From the NCBI RefSeq assembly GCF_900103195.1, contig NZ_FMWU01000003.1, forward strand, positions 186,001 to 250,000: 64,000 bases of DNA, written 5' to 3'. The notes beneath the pieces are model-generated. The model was not told the DNA's origin. It saw nothing but the letters and a program-made list of their open reading frames with translations, and did not search any database. Source of the stretch: Methylobacterium sp. UNC378MF (lineage in GTDB: Bacteria > Pseudomonadota > Alphaproteobacteria > Rhizobiales > Beijerinckiaceae). Shown here piece by piece: positions 8,098 to 16,010 of the stretch. The translations under genes and the position numbers were made by a program. Numbering within the stretch: the first letter of the stretch is position 1; every line of letters begins with the position of its first letter.

Positions 8098-8429
8098 CCG
8101 AACGGCTCGCAACACAGCGAAAGCGCTACCGCATGGGCGATCCGCTCCTGCCCTTCGTAGAGGGCAACATGGGCGCGCTCAGGGTCCTCACCGATCTGTC
8201 GCAGAAGATCCAGGGCATGGATTTCATGATGTTCGTCCTCGACCTAGACGACATGAACATCCGCGGCTCGCAGATCTGGGTCGCCTACAAGGATGTCTGC
8301 AACACGGACCTCGACGTCCTGATCAAACGGGTGAAGGGCCGCGACGCGACGCTCGCTGAGGCGATCAACAAGGTTTGCCCGGACGGTGAGCGGGCCGTGG
8401 CGCATGGAGCCAGCTTTGCGCACCTCTGA
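8094..8429 (+). CDS. Hypothetical phage protein
   Basis: 111 residues, ATGA-coupled to the preceding gene. It is soluble, with KIQGMDFMMFVLDLDDMNIR and GSQIWVAYKDVC as the most distinctive segments and a cysteine pair (VCNTDLD, KVCPDGE) of unclear meaning. The family is not recognised. Its 3' end overlaps the next gene by 26 bp. Confidence 0.55.
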   Translation: MTERLATQRKRYRMGDPLLPFVEGNMGALRVLTDLSQKIQGMDFMMFVLDLDDMNIRGSQIWVAYKDVCNTDLDVLIKRVKGRDATLAEAINKVCPDGERAVAHGASFAHL

Positions 8430-8625
8430 CACATCCGCTTGGGCGCTGGCCGCCCGTCCCATCGCCGGCGGCGTCCAGCTCGGGCTCGACGTCCTGGGCC
8501 GTGATCTCACCGTGGCGCTCGACCTGACGCGCGAAGAGGCGCGCGCCTTCGCCCGGGCGCTCCTCGCCGCTGCCGGCGACGCGACCGAGCGCACCTTCCC
8601 GCACCCGCAGATCCCGGAGGCGTGA
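8404..8625 (+). CDS. Small hypothetical protein with a chromosomal paralogue at 56595-56810
   Basis: 73 residues from the ATG at 8404; a GTG at 8386 is in frame but would deepen the overlap. The C-terminal part, EARAFARALLAAAGDATERT, followed by FPHP, is nearly the same as in the small gene on the - strand at 56595-56810 of this window, and the preceding VQLGLDVLGRDLTVALDLTR aligns with VRLELALADLGG...IVLDR there. The pattern is two or three strands followed by one helix. The function is unknown. Confidence 0.6.
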   Translation: MEPALRTSDTSAWALAARPIAGGVQLGLDVLGRDLTVALDLTREEARAFARALLAAAGDATERTFPHPQIPEA

Positions 8626-8628
8626 GCC

Positions 8629-8901
8629 GTGCCTGATGATCCCGCGCCCCTCGTGCACGTCTATCTCACCCCCGACCCGCTGTTCGCCGGCGAGATCCTG
8701 GAGGTCTGGGGCAAGGTCGTGGGCGATACCGTCCACTATGGCGCGTTCGGCTACTGCCTCACCGGCGAGGGGCGCCAGTGGCACCGCCAGCGCTGGGCGG
8801 CGGAGAACTACGCGCGCCAGCTCCAGGCCGCGAGGCTCGCCCAGCTGCGCGATGAGATCGCCCGGGTCGAGGGCTTCCGCTTCGGGAGGCCGGGATCGTG
8901 A
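8629..8901 (+). CDS. Hypothetical phage protein
   Basis: 90 residues from a GTG three bases after the previous stop. The N-terminal part is beta-rich (LVHVYLTPDPLFAGEILEVW, DTVHYGAFGYCLTG), the C-terminal part a charged helix (AARLAQLRDEIARVEGF). The family is not recognised. Its stop overlaps the next GTG. Confidence 0.5.
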   Translation: MPDDPAPLVHVYLTPDPLFAGEILEVWGKVVGDTVHYGAFGYCLTGEGRQWHRQRWAAENYARQLQAARLAQLRDEIARVEGFRFGRPGS

Positions 8902-9287
8902 CGCGTCCTTCGGAGAGCGACGACTATGCGGCCGGCTATGCCGACGCGATGCGCGATGCGGCCGCTCGCAGTGCGAAGCGCGCGGTCGACCTCCACACGC
9001 GCGCCAGCATGCTGACCCGCGAGGCGAAGTCGCTGCTGCGGCGGTCAGAGCAGCTGCGGGACGAGGCGGAGGCCTTCCACGACGCCGCGCAGAACGTTTG
9101 GGCGCAATGGGCCGACCGTCGGAACTGGCCGGACGTGCGCGCGCGGGTCGCGGATGCGCGAACTGGACAAGCCGCCGAGGCGTCCACGCCCACGCTCACC
9201 CTTGGCGATCCGGAGCCTTCAGCCGCCCCGGAGCTGCCGGCAGAGGAAGAGATGCGCCGGGCAGCCGGCCAAGCGTGGAGGGCGTGA
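8898..9287 (+). CDS. Hypothetical coiled-coil phage protein
   Basis: 129 residues from GTG (GTGA overlap). Residues 5-85 are strongly helical (GYADAMRDAAARSAKRAV, LLRRSEQLRDEAEAFHDAAQ); the rest is low-complexity Pro/Ala/Glu. No recognised family. Confidence 0.5.
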   Translation: MTRPSESDDYAAGYADAMRDAAARSAKRAVDLHTRASMLTREAKSLLRRSEQLRDEAEAFHDAAQNVWAQWADRRNWPDVRARVADARTGQAAEASTPTLTLGDPEPSAAPELPAEEEMRRAAGQAWRA

Positions 9288-9288
9288 C

Positions 9289-9606
9289 GTGGGACGGCCG
9301 CAGCTCATACCTGAGATCGGCGACGTACCCGTGGCTAAGGTCGCGGCACGCATGGGCTTCGCCGGCGTGCGCGAGTTCGAGTCGGCGCTGCCCGAGCTGC
9401 GTCGGCGCGGCTTCCCTTCCGCCGACCCGACCTCTGGCCACTACTGCATCGAAGCGATCGACCGCTGGCGCCGCCGGCGCCATCCCGATCTCTTCCCCGA
9501 ATTGACAGTCCTCGGCGAGGCGCGTGACGCTTCGGTCGCCAGACAGCGACTCGCGGAGAGACGAACCGGTGGGCACCGTGAAGATCCCCTACCTCGTCGT
9601 TCGTGA
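9289..9606 (+). CDS. Putative excisionase / helix-turn-helix protein
   Basis: 105 residues from a GTG directly after the preceding stop (GACGTG). The first 70 residues (GRPQLIPEIGDVPVAKVAAR, then MGF...FESALPELRRRGFPSADP, then IEAIDRWRRRRHP) resemble the winged-helix AlpA/excisionase-like proteins that precede integrase genes in alphaproteobacterial phages: a helix-turn-helix read-head, a FPxADP turn, and an AIDRWR helix. Recombination directionality control is the usual role. Its 3' end overlaps the integrase reading frame by 38 bp, which suggests the two are made together. Confidence 0.6.
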   Translation: MGRPQLIPEIGDVPVAKVAARMGFAGVREFESALPELRRRGFPSADPTSGHYCIEAIDRWRRRRHPDLFPELTVLGEARDASVARQRLAERRTGGHREDPLPRRS

Positions 9607-10717
9607 GCGACACGGCAAACGGCTGGCCTACTGGTGCCCGACGCCGAAGATGAAGGCTGCGGGGTTCTCGCTGATCGCGCTTGGCCCTGACGGGCCCGAC
9701 GCCTGGCGCGATGCCAGAACCTGGAACGAGCGCTGGCAGGCGCACCGCAAGGGCGTGAAGGCGGCCGAGAAGCCGAAGTGGCCGCGCGGATCCCTCGGCG
9801 AGGCCTATGACCGCTACCGGGCCACAGAAGGTTGGAACCGCAAGCAAGCGCGCACCCGCGAGGACTGGGAGCGGGGCTGGCGCTACATCGCTCCGATCTT
9901 CGGCGACGTCGCCCCGCACACGGTCGATTACGACCTGATCGACGCTTGGTACGCCGACCTGATCGAGTCGGCCGGCGTGCGCGAGGCGCACCGGGCCATG
10001 AAGATCTGGCGCGCACTCTGGGTCGTGGCGGCCGCCATGAGCGGCGGCCGACCGTTCTACTGCGCCCGCGGCGCGGACCCTTCGCTCGGCGTCCGCCGCG
10101 TCACACCCAAGGCGCGGGCGGCAATCTGGCAGGAGCACGAGCTGCGCCGGATCATCCACCGCGCCTGGCGCGAGGGCTACCGCGGCCTCGCCTGCCTCGT
10201 GTCGATCATGTGGGACACCGCCTTCTCGCCGGTCGACGCCCGATCTCTCACGGCAGGCCAACTCGTGCGCGTCGGCCGCTTCGGCGCTTTCGAGATCGGC
10301 CGCGCCAAGACGGGGCAGGCGGCGATCGGCACGCTGTCGCGGCGGTCGGCCGTGCTGATGAGAGCCTATCTCGAAGGCCTGGGCCTGCGGCCGTTGCCGT
10401 CGACGCCGCTGTTCCGAACCCGAGAGGGGGCGCCGTACCGGAAGAACTCGCTCGCCGAGGACTTCCGCGATCTGCGCCGCTTGGTCGATCCGAAGGAGAC
10501 CCGGCAGATGCTCGACATCCGTCGCTCGGTCGCGATCGAGGCGAGGGCAGGGGGTGCGTCACGGGAGCACCTGGGCGCGAAGCTCGCCAACTCGATCGCC
10601 GCCAACGCGGAGCTGGAGCGCACCTACCAGCCGGTCGACATCAATGCCGTCCAGGCCGTCGATCGCGCGCGGCTGAACGCCCGGAGGAGGGCGCGTGCCA
10701 CGAGGGCCTCGAAATGA
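9569..10717 (+). CDS. int: Tyrosine recombinase (phage integrase), atypical active site
   Basis: 382 residues from the GTG at 9569; a GTG at 9578 is also possible. It has an N-terminal arm-binding-like segment (VVRERHGKRLAYWCPTPKMK), a core-binding domain (residues about 70-150) and a catalytic domain. Tyr353 in ERTYQPVD is the likely nucleophile, Arg318 in LDIRRS fits the second active-site Arg and the Lys of RAKTG the active-site Lys. The first catalytic Arg aligns with Ser220 (TAFSPVDAR), and the His of HxxR aligns with Leu. I recall this pattern from related alphaproteobacterial phage proteins, so the protein may still act through other residues. It lies at the element end next to tRNA-Asp, as an active or formerly active integrase would. 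Confidence 0.75.
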   Translation: MGTVKIPYLVVRERHGKRLAYWCPTPKMKAAGFSLIALGPDGPDAWRDARTWNERWQAHRKGVKAAEKPKWPRGSLGEAYDRYRATEGWNRKQARTREDWERGWRYIAPIFGDVAPHTVDYDLIDAWYADLIESAGVREAHRAMKIWRALWVVAAAMSGGRPFYCARGADPSLGVRRVTPKARAAIWQEHELRRIIHRAWREGYRGLACLVSIMWDTAFSPVDARSLTAGQLVRVGRFGAFEIGRAKTGQAAIGTLSRRSAVLMRAYLEGLGLRPLPSTPLFRTREGAPYRKNSLAEDFRDLRRLVDPKETRQMLDIRRSVAIEARAGGASREHLGAKLANSIAANAELERTYQPVDINAVQAVDRARLNARRRARATRASK

Positions 10718-11253
10718 GTCGGCCCGCGAAGATCGCCTACTACGTCATCCGGGAGCGCCACGGCCGCAAGCTCGGCTACTGGTGTCCGACGCCCAGGATG
10801 AAGGCGCTCGGCTTCAGCCTCGTCCCGTGTGGCGAGGACGGTCCGGAGGCGCGGGCACAGGCGGCGCTATGGACAGCGCGCTGGCAGGAGGCCCGGGCAG
10901 CCAGCCGCGGCGAGCCGCCCGCGATCTCTCCGTCACGAAGCGGCTACGTCTACTTCCTGAGATGCGGGGACCGCATCAAGATCGGCTTCTCGAAACAGCC
11001 ACTCTCGCGCGCCGGCGAGTTGGCGACCGGAATGCCGGACAAGCCGAGCATGATCGCCGCCTTTCGCGGCACCAAGGCCGAAGAGACCAGGCTGCACCGG
11101 CGCTTCGACGCCTAGCGCCGCAAGGGTGAGTGGTTCACCGCCAGTCCGCTGATCATGAAGACGATCATGCGGAGCGTGATGATGGGCCGGCTCGAAATGC
11201 CCGACGTCGACGTGCCGAGCGAACAAACCGGGTCTGAAAGTTTGACAGCTTGA
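10714..11253 (+). pseudogene. Integrase-arm / GIY-YIG (T5orf172) fusion interrupted by an in-frame TAG
   Basis: The ATG overlaps the integrase stop (ATGA). Residues 1-65 repeat the integrase N terminus (YYVIRERHGRKLGYWCPTPR against YLVVRERHGKRLAYWCPTPK). From about residue 75 comes a GIY-YIG nuclease-superfamily domain of the T5orf172 type: GYVYFLRCGDRIKIGFSK, then ELATGMPDKP, then TRLHRRFDA. A TAG at 11113-11115 stops translation there, yet the same frame continues with RRKGEWFTASPL, the normal end of this domain, to a TGA at 11251-11253. One nonsense mutation therefore appears to have removed the last 45 residues. The 133-residue product may be inactive; suppression of the amber codon is conceivable but unsupported. 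Confidence 0.75.
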
Positions 11254-11317
11254 CGGTTAGCGGTTGAACGGCGTGGCCGTACCCGCTTCGTAACCGACTG
11301 CAATAATGGGAAAAAAG

Positions 11318-11360
11318 TGGCGCGGGCGACGGGGCTCGAACCCGCGACCTCCGGCGTGAC
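11318..11360 (-). other. Probable attachment site: 3' part of tRNA-Asp at the element boundary
   Basis: The recombinase gene and its downstream GIY-YIG relic end 64 bp from the 3' end of tRNA-Asp, whose own sequence remains complete. Tyrosine recombinases commonly use the tRNA 3' half as attB, leaving a full tRNA at one end and a short direct repeat of its 3' part at the other. The matching copy would be left of this window. The span from the anticodon to the 3' end is given as the likely range; the true core is not determinable here. Confidence 0.4.
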
Positions 11361-11394
11361 AGGCCGGCACTCTAACCAACTGAGCTACGCCCGC
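11318..11394 (-). tRNA. tRNA-Asp(GTC)
   Basis: Read on the - strand, the sequence begins GCGGGCGTAGCTCAGTTGG and ends GTCGCCCGCGCCA. The 7-bp acceptor stem GCGGGCG/CGCCCGC pairs fully, the D loop and T arm (GTTCGAGCC) are standard, and CCA is encoded. The anticodon loop CTGTCAC gives anticodon GTC (+ strand positions 11358-11360), which reads Asp GAC/GAT codons. Length 77 nt. It points toward the prophage, so the 3' end is the phage junction. Confidence 0.97.
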
Positions 11395-11757
11395 ACGGCG
11401 TGGTCGCCTCGGAGGGGGCGTTTCGCCCGGCGACGGGGCGGGGTTTATGGGGCGCTTCAGGACCTGTCAAGCGCATCCGGCGCGGATTCGCGTCCCCCTG
11501 GACCCAGGGGCACGACGTGGCACCCCGACTCGAGACCTGCGCGCTTCCGTCGTGTTGTGTTCGTGCCGCACAATCCCATCTCGGACAGGACTGACAGGAC
11601 AGCTGACAGCGCGCTTTGTGCGACGCGACAAGCCATTGTCACGGGCCGGCGGCTCGACTAAGCCTCCGGCCGCGCGCATCCTGGCATAAGAACAATTCCA
11701 CGGGCGGATCCGGGTCGGCGTCGCACCGCGGTTTCACTCGTCTCGCGAGGCCCTGGC
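11395..11757. other. Gene-free region between tRNA-Asp and nuoA; should hold both promoters
   Basis: 363 bp without a convincing gene. An open frame across the tRNA on the + strand is an artefact of the tRNA sequence. The region must contain the promoter of tRNA-Asp (- strand) and that of the nuo operon (+ strand). A short run of GACAG repeats (near 11585-11610: GACAGGACTGACAGGACAG) is the only structure that stands out. I cannot place a confident -35/-10 pair. Confidence 0.5.
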
Positions 11758-12123
11758 ATGACCGGATTGTTGGCGGATTACCTGCCGCTCATCGTGTTCA
11801 TCGGCGTGGCGCTGTTCATCGCCACGGCGCTGCTGGTCGTCCCGTTCCTGGTGGCCTTCAAGAGCCCCGATCCCGAGAAGCTCTCGGCCTACGAGTGCGG
11901 CTTCAACGCGTTCGACGATGCCCGCATGAAGTTCGACGTGCGCTTCTACCTCGTCGCCATCCTGTTCATCATCTTCGACCTCGAGGTCGCGTTCCTCTTC
12001 CCCTGGGCGATCACCTTCGGGGATCTGGGCTGGTTCGGCTTCTGGTCGATGATCGTCTTCCTGGGCGTGCTGACCGTCGGTTTCGTCTACGAGTGGCGCA
12101 AGGGCGCCCTCGAATGGGATTGA
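11758..12123 (+). CDS. nuoA: NADH-quinone oxidoreductase subunit A
   Basis: 121 residues, first gene of the complex I operon. Three membrane segments are visible (residues about 6-30, 60-85, 90-112). The loop between the first two carries the family signature [19 protein letters not shown] with the conserved Cys, followed by [19 protein letters not shown]. NuoA forms part of the membrane arm near the quinone site, together with NuoH and NuoJ. ATG at 11758; nuoB follows after 42 bp. Confidence 0.97.
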   Translation: MTGLLADYLPLIVFIGVALFIATALLVVPFLVAFKSPDPEKLSAYECGFNAFDDARMKFDVRFYLVAILFIIFDLEVAFLFPWAITFGDLGWFGFWSMIVFLGVLTVGFVYEWRKGALEWD

Positions 12124-12165
12124 TGTCCCGCCGCTCGCCGCCCGCACCGAATTCCTGAGTCGCCG

Positions 12166-12765
12166 ATGGCCCTGATCACCGACACGAACCGTGCCCTCTC
12201 CCGCGCCCCCGCGATCGCGCCGCAGCCGAAGGGGATCATCGATCCCAACACCGGCCGCCCGATCGGCGCGGACGACCCGACCTTCCTGTCGATCAGCGAC
12301 GAGCTGGCCGACCGGGGCTTCCTGCTCACCACCACGGATGAGCTGATCAACTGGGCCCGCACGGGCTCGCTGATGTGGATGACCTTCGGTCTCGCCTGCT
12401 GCGCGGTCGAGATGATGCAGATGTCGATGCCGCGCTACGATTGCGAGCGATTCGGCTTCGCGCCGCGCGGCTCGCCGCGCCAGTCCGACGTGATGATCGT
12501 CGCCGGCACCCTGACCAACAAGATGGCCCCGGCGCTGCGCAAGGTCTACGACCAGATGCCGGAGCCGCGCTACGTGATCTCGATGGGCTCCTGTGCCAAC
12601 GGCGGCGGCTACTACCACTATTCCTACTCGGTGGTGCGCGGCTGCGACCGGGTCGTGCCGGTGGACATCTACGTGCCCGGATGCCCGCCCACCGCCGAGG
12701 CGCTGCTCTACGGCGTGCTGCTGCTGCAGAAGAAGATCCGCCGGACCGGCACGATCGAGCGCTGA
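12166..12765 (+). CDS. nuoB: NADH-quinone oxidoreductase subunit B
   Basis: 199 residues. It carries the terminal [4Fe-4S] cluster N2 that donates electrons to quinone. The ligands are visible as the adjacent cysteines in LACCAVEMM, the Cys of GSCANGGG and that of VPGCPPTAE. The first 45 residues before [14 protein letters not shown] form an N-terminal extension typical of alphaproteobacterial and mitochondrial (PSST) versions. It lies nine bases before nuoC. Confidence 0.98.
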   Translation: MALITDTNRALSRAPAIAPQPKGIIDPNTGRPIGADDPTFLSISDELADRGFLLTTTDELINWARTGSLMWMTFGLACCAVEMMQMSMPRYDCERFGFAPRGSPRQSDVMIVAGTLTNKMAPALRKVYDQMPEPRYVISMGSCANGGGYYHYSYSVVRGCDRVVPVDIYVPGCPPTAEALLYGVLLLQKKIRRTGTIER

Positions 12766-12774
12766 GGAGCGGCC

Positions 12775-13422
12775 ATGACCAACGGCATCTCGATCCTGCC
12801 CCACACTCAGCCGGTCTACGGCGACGACGCCGTGGCCGCCATGGCGGAGCGCGTCATCGGCGCCCTCGGCCCGGCGGTGGTGTCCCACGCCATCGCGTTC
12901 GGCGAGCTGACTTTGGTGGTCCAGGCCTCCGACATCGTCTACGCGCTGACATACCTGCGCGACGATCCGGCCTGCGCGTTCCGCAACTTCATCGACATCT
13001 GCGGTGTGGACTATCCGCAGCGCGAGAAGCGCTTCGACGTGGTCTACCACCTGCTCTCCCTGCGCCATAACCTGCGCATCCGGGTGAAGGTGCAGACCGA
13101 CGAGGTGACGCCCGTCCCCTCGGTGATCGAGGTCTTTCCGGCGGCCAACTGGTACGAGCGCGAGACCTACGACCTCTACGGGATCCTGTTCTCGGGCCAT
13201 CCCGACCTGCGCCGCCTGCTCACCGATTACGGCTTCGAGGGGCACCCCCTGCGCAAGGACTTCCCGCTCACCGGCTTCGTCGAGGTCCGCTACGACCAGG
13301 ACCAGGCGCGGGTGGTCTACGAGCCGGTGCAGCTAACGCAGGAATTCCGGAACTTCGACTTCTTGTCGCCGTGGGAAGGCACCGATTACGTGCTGCCCGG
13401 CGACGAGAAGACGTCGGCATGA
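12775..13422 (+). CDS. nuoC: NADH-quinone oxidoreductase subunit C
   Basis: 215 residues, separate from NuoD, as in alphaproteobacteria (fused in E. coli). The 30-kDa subunit signature is present as [20 protein letters not shown] with [18 protein letters not shown] after it. It is a peripheral-arm subunit near the quinone-binding module. ATG at 12775; nuoD begins 16 bp after the stop. Confidence 0.97.
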   Translation: MTNGISILPHTQPVYGDDAVAAMAERVIGALGPAVVSHAIAFGELTLVVQASDIVYALTYLRDDPACAFRNFIDICGVDYPQREKRFDVVYHLLSLRHNLRIRVKVQTDEVTPVPSVIEVFPAANWYERETYDLYGILFSGHPDLRRLLTDYGFEGHPLRKDFPLTGFVEVRYDQDQARVVYEPVQLTQEFRNFDFLSPWEGTDYVLPGDEKTSA

Positions 13423-13438
13423 GCCGCGGAGACCGTCC

Positions 13439-14629
13439 GTGACCGAACACAACATCCGCAACTTCGCGATCAATTTCGGCCCGCAGCACCCGGCGGCGCA
13501 CGGGGTGCTGCGCCTCGTGCTGGAACTCGACGGCGAGGTGGTCGAGCGGGTCGACCCGCATATCGGGCTGCTCCACCGCGGCACCGAGAAGCTGATCGAG
13601 TACAAGACCTACCTGCAGGCGACGCCCTATTTCGACCGGCTCGACTACGTGTCGCCGATGAACCAGGAGCATGCCTTCTGCCTGGCGATCGAGAAGCTCG
13701 CCGGGATCGAGGTGCCGCGGCGCGCGCAGCTGATCCGCGTGCTGTTCTGCGAGATCGGCCGCCTGCTGTCGCACCTCCTCAACGTCACCACGCAGGCGAT
13801 GGACGTCGGCGCCCTCACGCCCCCGCTCTGGGGCTTCGAGGAGCGCGAGAAGCTGATGATCTTCTACGAGCGGGCCTCCGGCGCCCGGCTCCACGCCAAC
13901 TACTTCCGGCCCGGCGGCGTCCACCAAGACCTGCCGCCGAAGCTGATCGACGACATCGAGGCGTTCTGCGACCCGTTCCTGCAGGTCGTCCAGGATCTCG
14001 ACGACCTCGTCATGGCCAACCGCATCTTCAAGCAGCGCAACGTCGACATCGGCATCGTGTCGGTGGACGAGGCGATGGAGTGGGGCTTCTCGGGCGTGAT
14101 GGTGCGCGGCTCGGGCATCCCGTGGGATCTGCGCAAGGCGCAGCCCTACGAGTGCTACGAGGAGATGGAATTCGACATCCCCGTGGGCAAGAACGGCGAC
14201 ACCTATGATCGCCAGGTGATCCGCATGGAGGAGATGCGCCAGTCGGTGCGCATCATGAAGCAGTGCGTCGCCAAGCTGCGCGAGCCTGCCGGGCAGGGGC
14301 CGATCGCGGCCCTCGACGGCAAGTTCGCGCCGCCGCCGCGCCGGGAGATGAAGCGCTCGATGGAGGCGCTCATCCACCACTTCAAGCTCTACACCGAGGG
14401 CTTTCACGTGCCCGAGGGCGAGGTCTACGCGGCCGTGGAAGCGCCCAAGGGCGAGTTCGGCGTGTATCTGGTGTCCGACGGGACCAACAAGCCGTACCGC
14501 TGCAAGATTCGCGCGCCGGGCTTCGCGCATCTTCAGGCGATGGACTGGATGTGCCGCGGGCACCTCTTAGCCGACGTGTCCTGCGTGCTCGGCACGCTCG
14601 ATATCGTGTTCGGCGAAGTGGATCGGTAA
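13439..14629 (+). CDS. nuoD: NADH-quinone oxidoreductase subunit D
   Basis: 396 residues from GTG at 13439. This 49-kDa subunit forms the quinone cavity with NuoB. Signatures seen are [14 protein letters not shown] near the N terminus (the conserved quinone-site His lies here), [18 protein letters not shown], the hydrogenase-like [10 protein letters not shown]-type segment ([12 protein letters not shown]), and the C-terminal DIVFGEVDR. Full length for the family. Confidence 0.98.
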   Translation: MTEHNIRNFAINFGPQHPAAHGVLRLVLELDGEVVERVDPHIGLLHRGTEKLIEYKTYLQATPYFDRLDYVSPMNQEHAFCLAIEKLAGIEVPRRAQLIRVLFCEIGRLLSHLLNVTTQAMDVGALTPPLWGFEEREKLMIFYERASGARLHANYFRPGGVHQDLPPKLIDDIEAFCDPFLQVVQDLDDLVMANRIFKQRNVDIGIVSVDEAMEWGFSGVMVRGSGIPWDLRKAQPYECYEEMEFDIPVGKNGDTYDRQVIRMEEMRQSVRIMKQCVAKLREPAGQGPIAALDGKFAPPPRREMKRSMEALIHHFKLYTEGFHVPEGEVYAAVEAPKGEFGVYLVSDGTNKPYRCKIRAPGFAHLQAMDWMCRGHLLADVSCVLGTLDIVFGEVDR

Positions 14630-14639
14630 GACAGAAGCG

Positions 14640-16001
14640 ATGGCAAACCGCAGACTCGCCCCCGCCTCGGAGCAGCCCGAGAGCTTCGCGTTCTCCCCCG
14701 AGAACGCCGAGTGGGCCAGGACCCAGATCGCCAAGTACCCGGAAGGTCGCCAGGCCTCCGCGGTGATCTCGCTGCTCTGGCGGGCGCAGGAGCAGAACGG
14801 CGGCTGGCTGCCGCGCGCGGCCATCGAGGCGGTGGCGGCCGAGCTCGGCATGCCGAACATCCGCGTGCTGGAGGTGGCGACCTTCTACACGATGTTCGCC
14901 CTGGAGCCGGTCGGGCGATTCTGGATCCAGGTCTGCGGCACGGTCCCGTGCGATTCCTGCGGCGCGCGGGGCCTCAAGGAGATGCTTCAGGCCCGCCTCG
15001 GACCGGCGGGCCACGTCTCGGCCGACGGCAACTTCTCGTGGCTCGAGGTCGAGTGCCTGGGCGCCTGCTGCAATGCGCCGATGGTGCAGATCAACCAGGA
15101 CTACTACGAGGACCTGACGCCCGAGTCGCTCGGACAGCTGATGGACGACCTCGCTGCCGGTCGACCGGTGAAGGTCGGCTCCCAGACCGGGCGCGTGTCG
15201 TCCGAGCCCCAGGACGCGGTGAACACGCTCACCGACCCAACCCTCTTCGACGGCTCGCGGGTCGGCGCGTGGCGAAAGCGCTTCGAGGAGGCTGGCAAGG
15301 CCGCGGAGCCGGCCGCCGCGACCGGCGAAGCGGCTGCCGGCACCCAGCAGGCCGCCGAGAATCCGAAGCCGGCCCGGCCCGATGCCGGACGCCCGGTGGA
15401 GCGCACGGTCACCGACGCTCCGGCCCAACGTGCGGCCGGCGGCGAGACGCCGGTCAAGCCCGAGGACCGCGCCGACGCGGCCGAGCGCGGCCGATCCACC
15501 GCCAAGCACGGGGCCGCCCGCCAGGGCGACGCGGACGTGCTCGACTCGCCGGCCGAGCGCGTCGTCGCGGGTGAGCCCGCCGCCGGCGAGCAGGGCCACC
15601 AAGAAACGCCGGCCCGCGACGCGGTTCCGCAGCAGCCCGAGGCCTCCGGCGCCAGCGAGGGCGAAGTGGCGGCTGAGACCGAGGAGGCCCGCATCGCCGG
15701 CGCGCTCGCAGCCCTGCCGAAGGATGCGAGCCCCGAGCAGAAGGCCGACGCCGTGGGCAAGCGCCCGCCCGGTCTGGAGGCCGCCCGTGCCGGGAAGCCG
15801 GACGAGCTGACGCGCATCAAGGGCATCGGCCCGGGCAACAGCCAGCGCCTGAACGGGCTCGGCATCTACCATTTCGACCAGATCGCCGCCTGGTCCCGCG
15901 ACGAGATCGCCTGGGTCGGCACCTACCTCGCGTTCCCGGGTCGCATCGACCGGGAGAACTGGGTGGGGCAGGCCAAGGCCCTGTCGGCGCCGGCTCAGTG
16001 A
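14640..16001 (+). CDS. nuoE: NADH-quinone oxidoreductase subunit E with a long C-terminal extension
   Basis: 453 residues, against about 160-220 for the core subunit. Residues 1-180 are the thioredoxin-like [2Fe-2S] (N1a) domain with ligands in CGTVPCDSCGARGLKE and ECLGACCNAPMV. Residues about 200-385 are low-complexity Ala/Glu/Pro/Gly and probably disordered. Residues about 390-453 form a helix-hairpin-helix-like domain (LTRIKGIGPGNSQRLNGLGI, then FDQIAAWSRDEIAWV). Extensions with this terminal motif occur in Rhizobiales NuoE; the helix-hairpin-helix fold usually binds DNA, but here a structural or assembly role is more likely. ATG at 14640, 10 bp after nuoD. Confidence 0.96.
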   Translation: MANRRLAPASEQPESFAFSPENAEWARTQIAKYPEGRQASAVISLLWRAQEQNGGWLPRAAIEAVAAELGMPNIRVLEVATFYTMFALEPVGRFWIQVCGTVPCDSCGARGLKEMLQARLGPAGHVSADGNFSWLEVECLGACCNAPMVQINQDYYEDLTPESLGQLMDDLAAGRPVKVGSQTGRVSSEPQDAVNTLTDPTLFDGSRVGAWRKRFEEAGKAAEPAAATGEAAAGTQQAAENPKPARPDAGRPVERTVTDAPAQRAAGGETPVKPEDRADAAERGRSTAKHGAARQGDADVLDSPAERVVAGEPAAGEQGHQETPARDAVPQQPEASGASEGEVAAETEEARIAGALAALPKDASPEQKADAVGKRPPGLEAARAGKPDELTRIKGIGPGNSQRLNGLGIYHFDQIAAWSRDEIAWVGTYLAFPGRIDRENWVGQAKALSAPAQ

Positions 16002-16010
16002 GGACCTGAC

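Larger units (their letters stand above)
1..11317. mobile_element. Integrase-proximal part of a prophage or phage-derived integrative element (continues left of the window)
   Basis: A run of about 21 short genes on the + strand ends in a putative excisionase, a tyrosine recombinase and a GIY-YIG protein, directly beside the 3' end of tRNA-Asp. Fourteen of the 20 gene junctions are 4-bp ATGA/GTGA overlaps, a packing typical of phage early regions. Content (DnaA-domain protein, cytosine methyltransferase, ASCH, GapR, PAPS-reductase-like, DUF2786, integrase) is phage early/accessory material. No capsid, terminase, tail or lysis gene is visible, so the structural genes, if any, must lie outside the window. 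Whether the element is an intact prophage or a remnant cannot be decided here. One gene (10714-11253) is broken. Confidence 0.85.

Noticed and set aside
1-11317. Toxin-antitoxin or restriction-modification pair around the methyltransferase
   Set aside because: No restriction endonuclease partner is adjacent. The ASCH neighbour is not a recognised endonuclease, and the nuclease-like gene at 3851 is separated by two other genes.
11317-11661. 114-codon + strand ORF starting MARATGLEPATSG
   Set aside because: Its first part is the complement of tRNA-Asp; this false protein is a well-known artefact of tRNA genes with this T arm.
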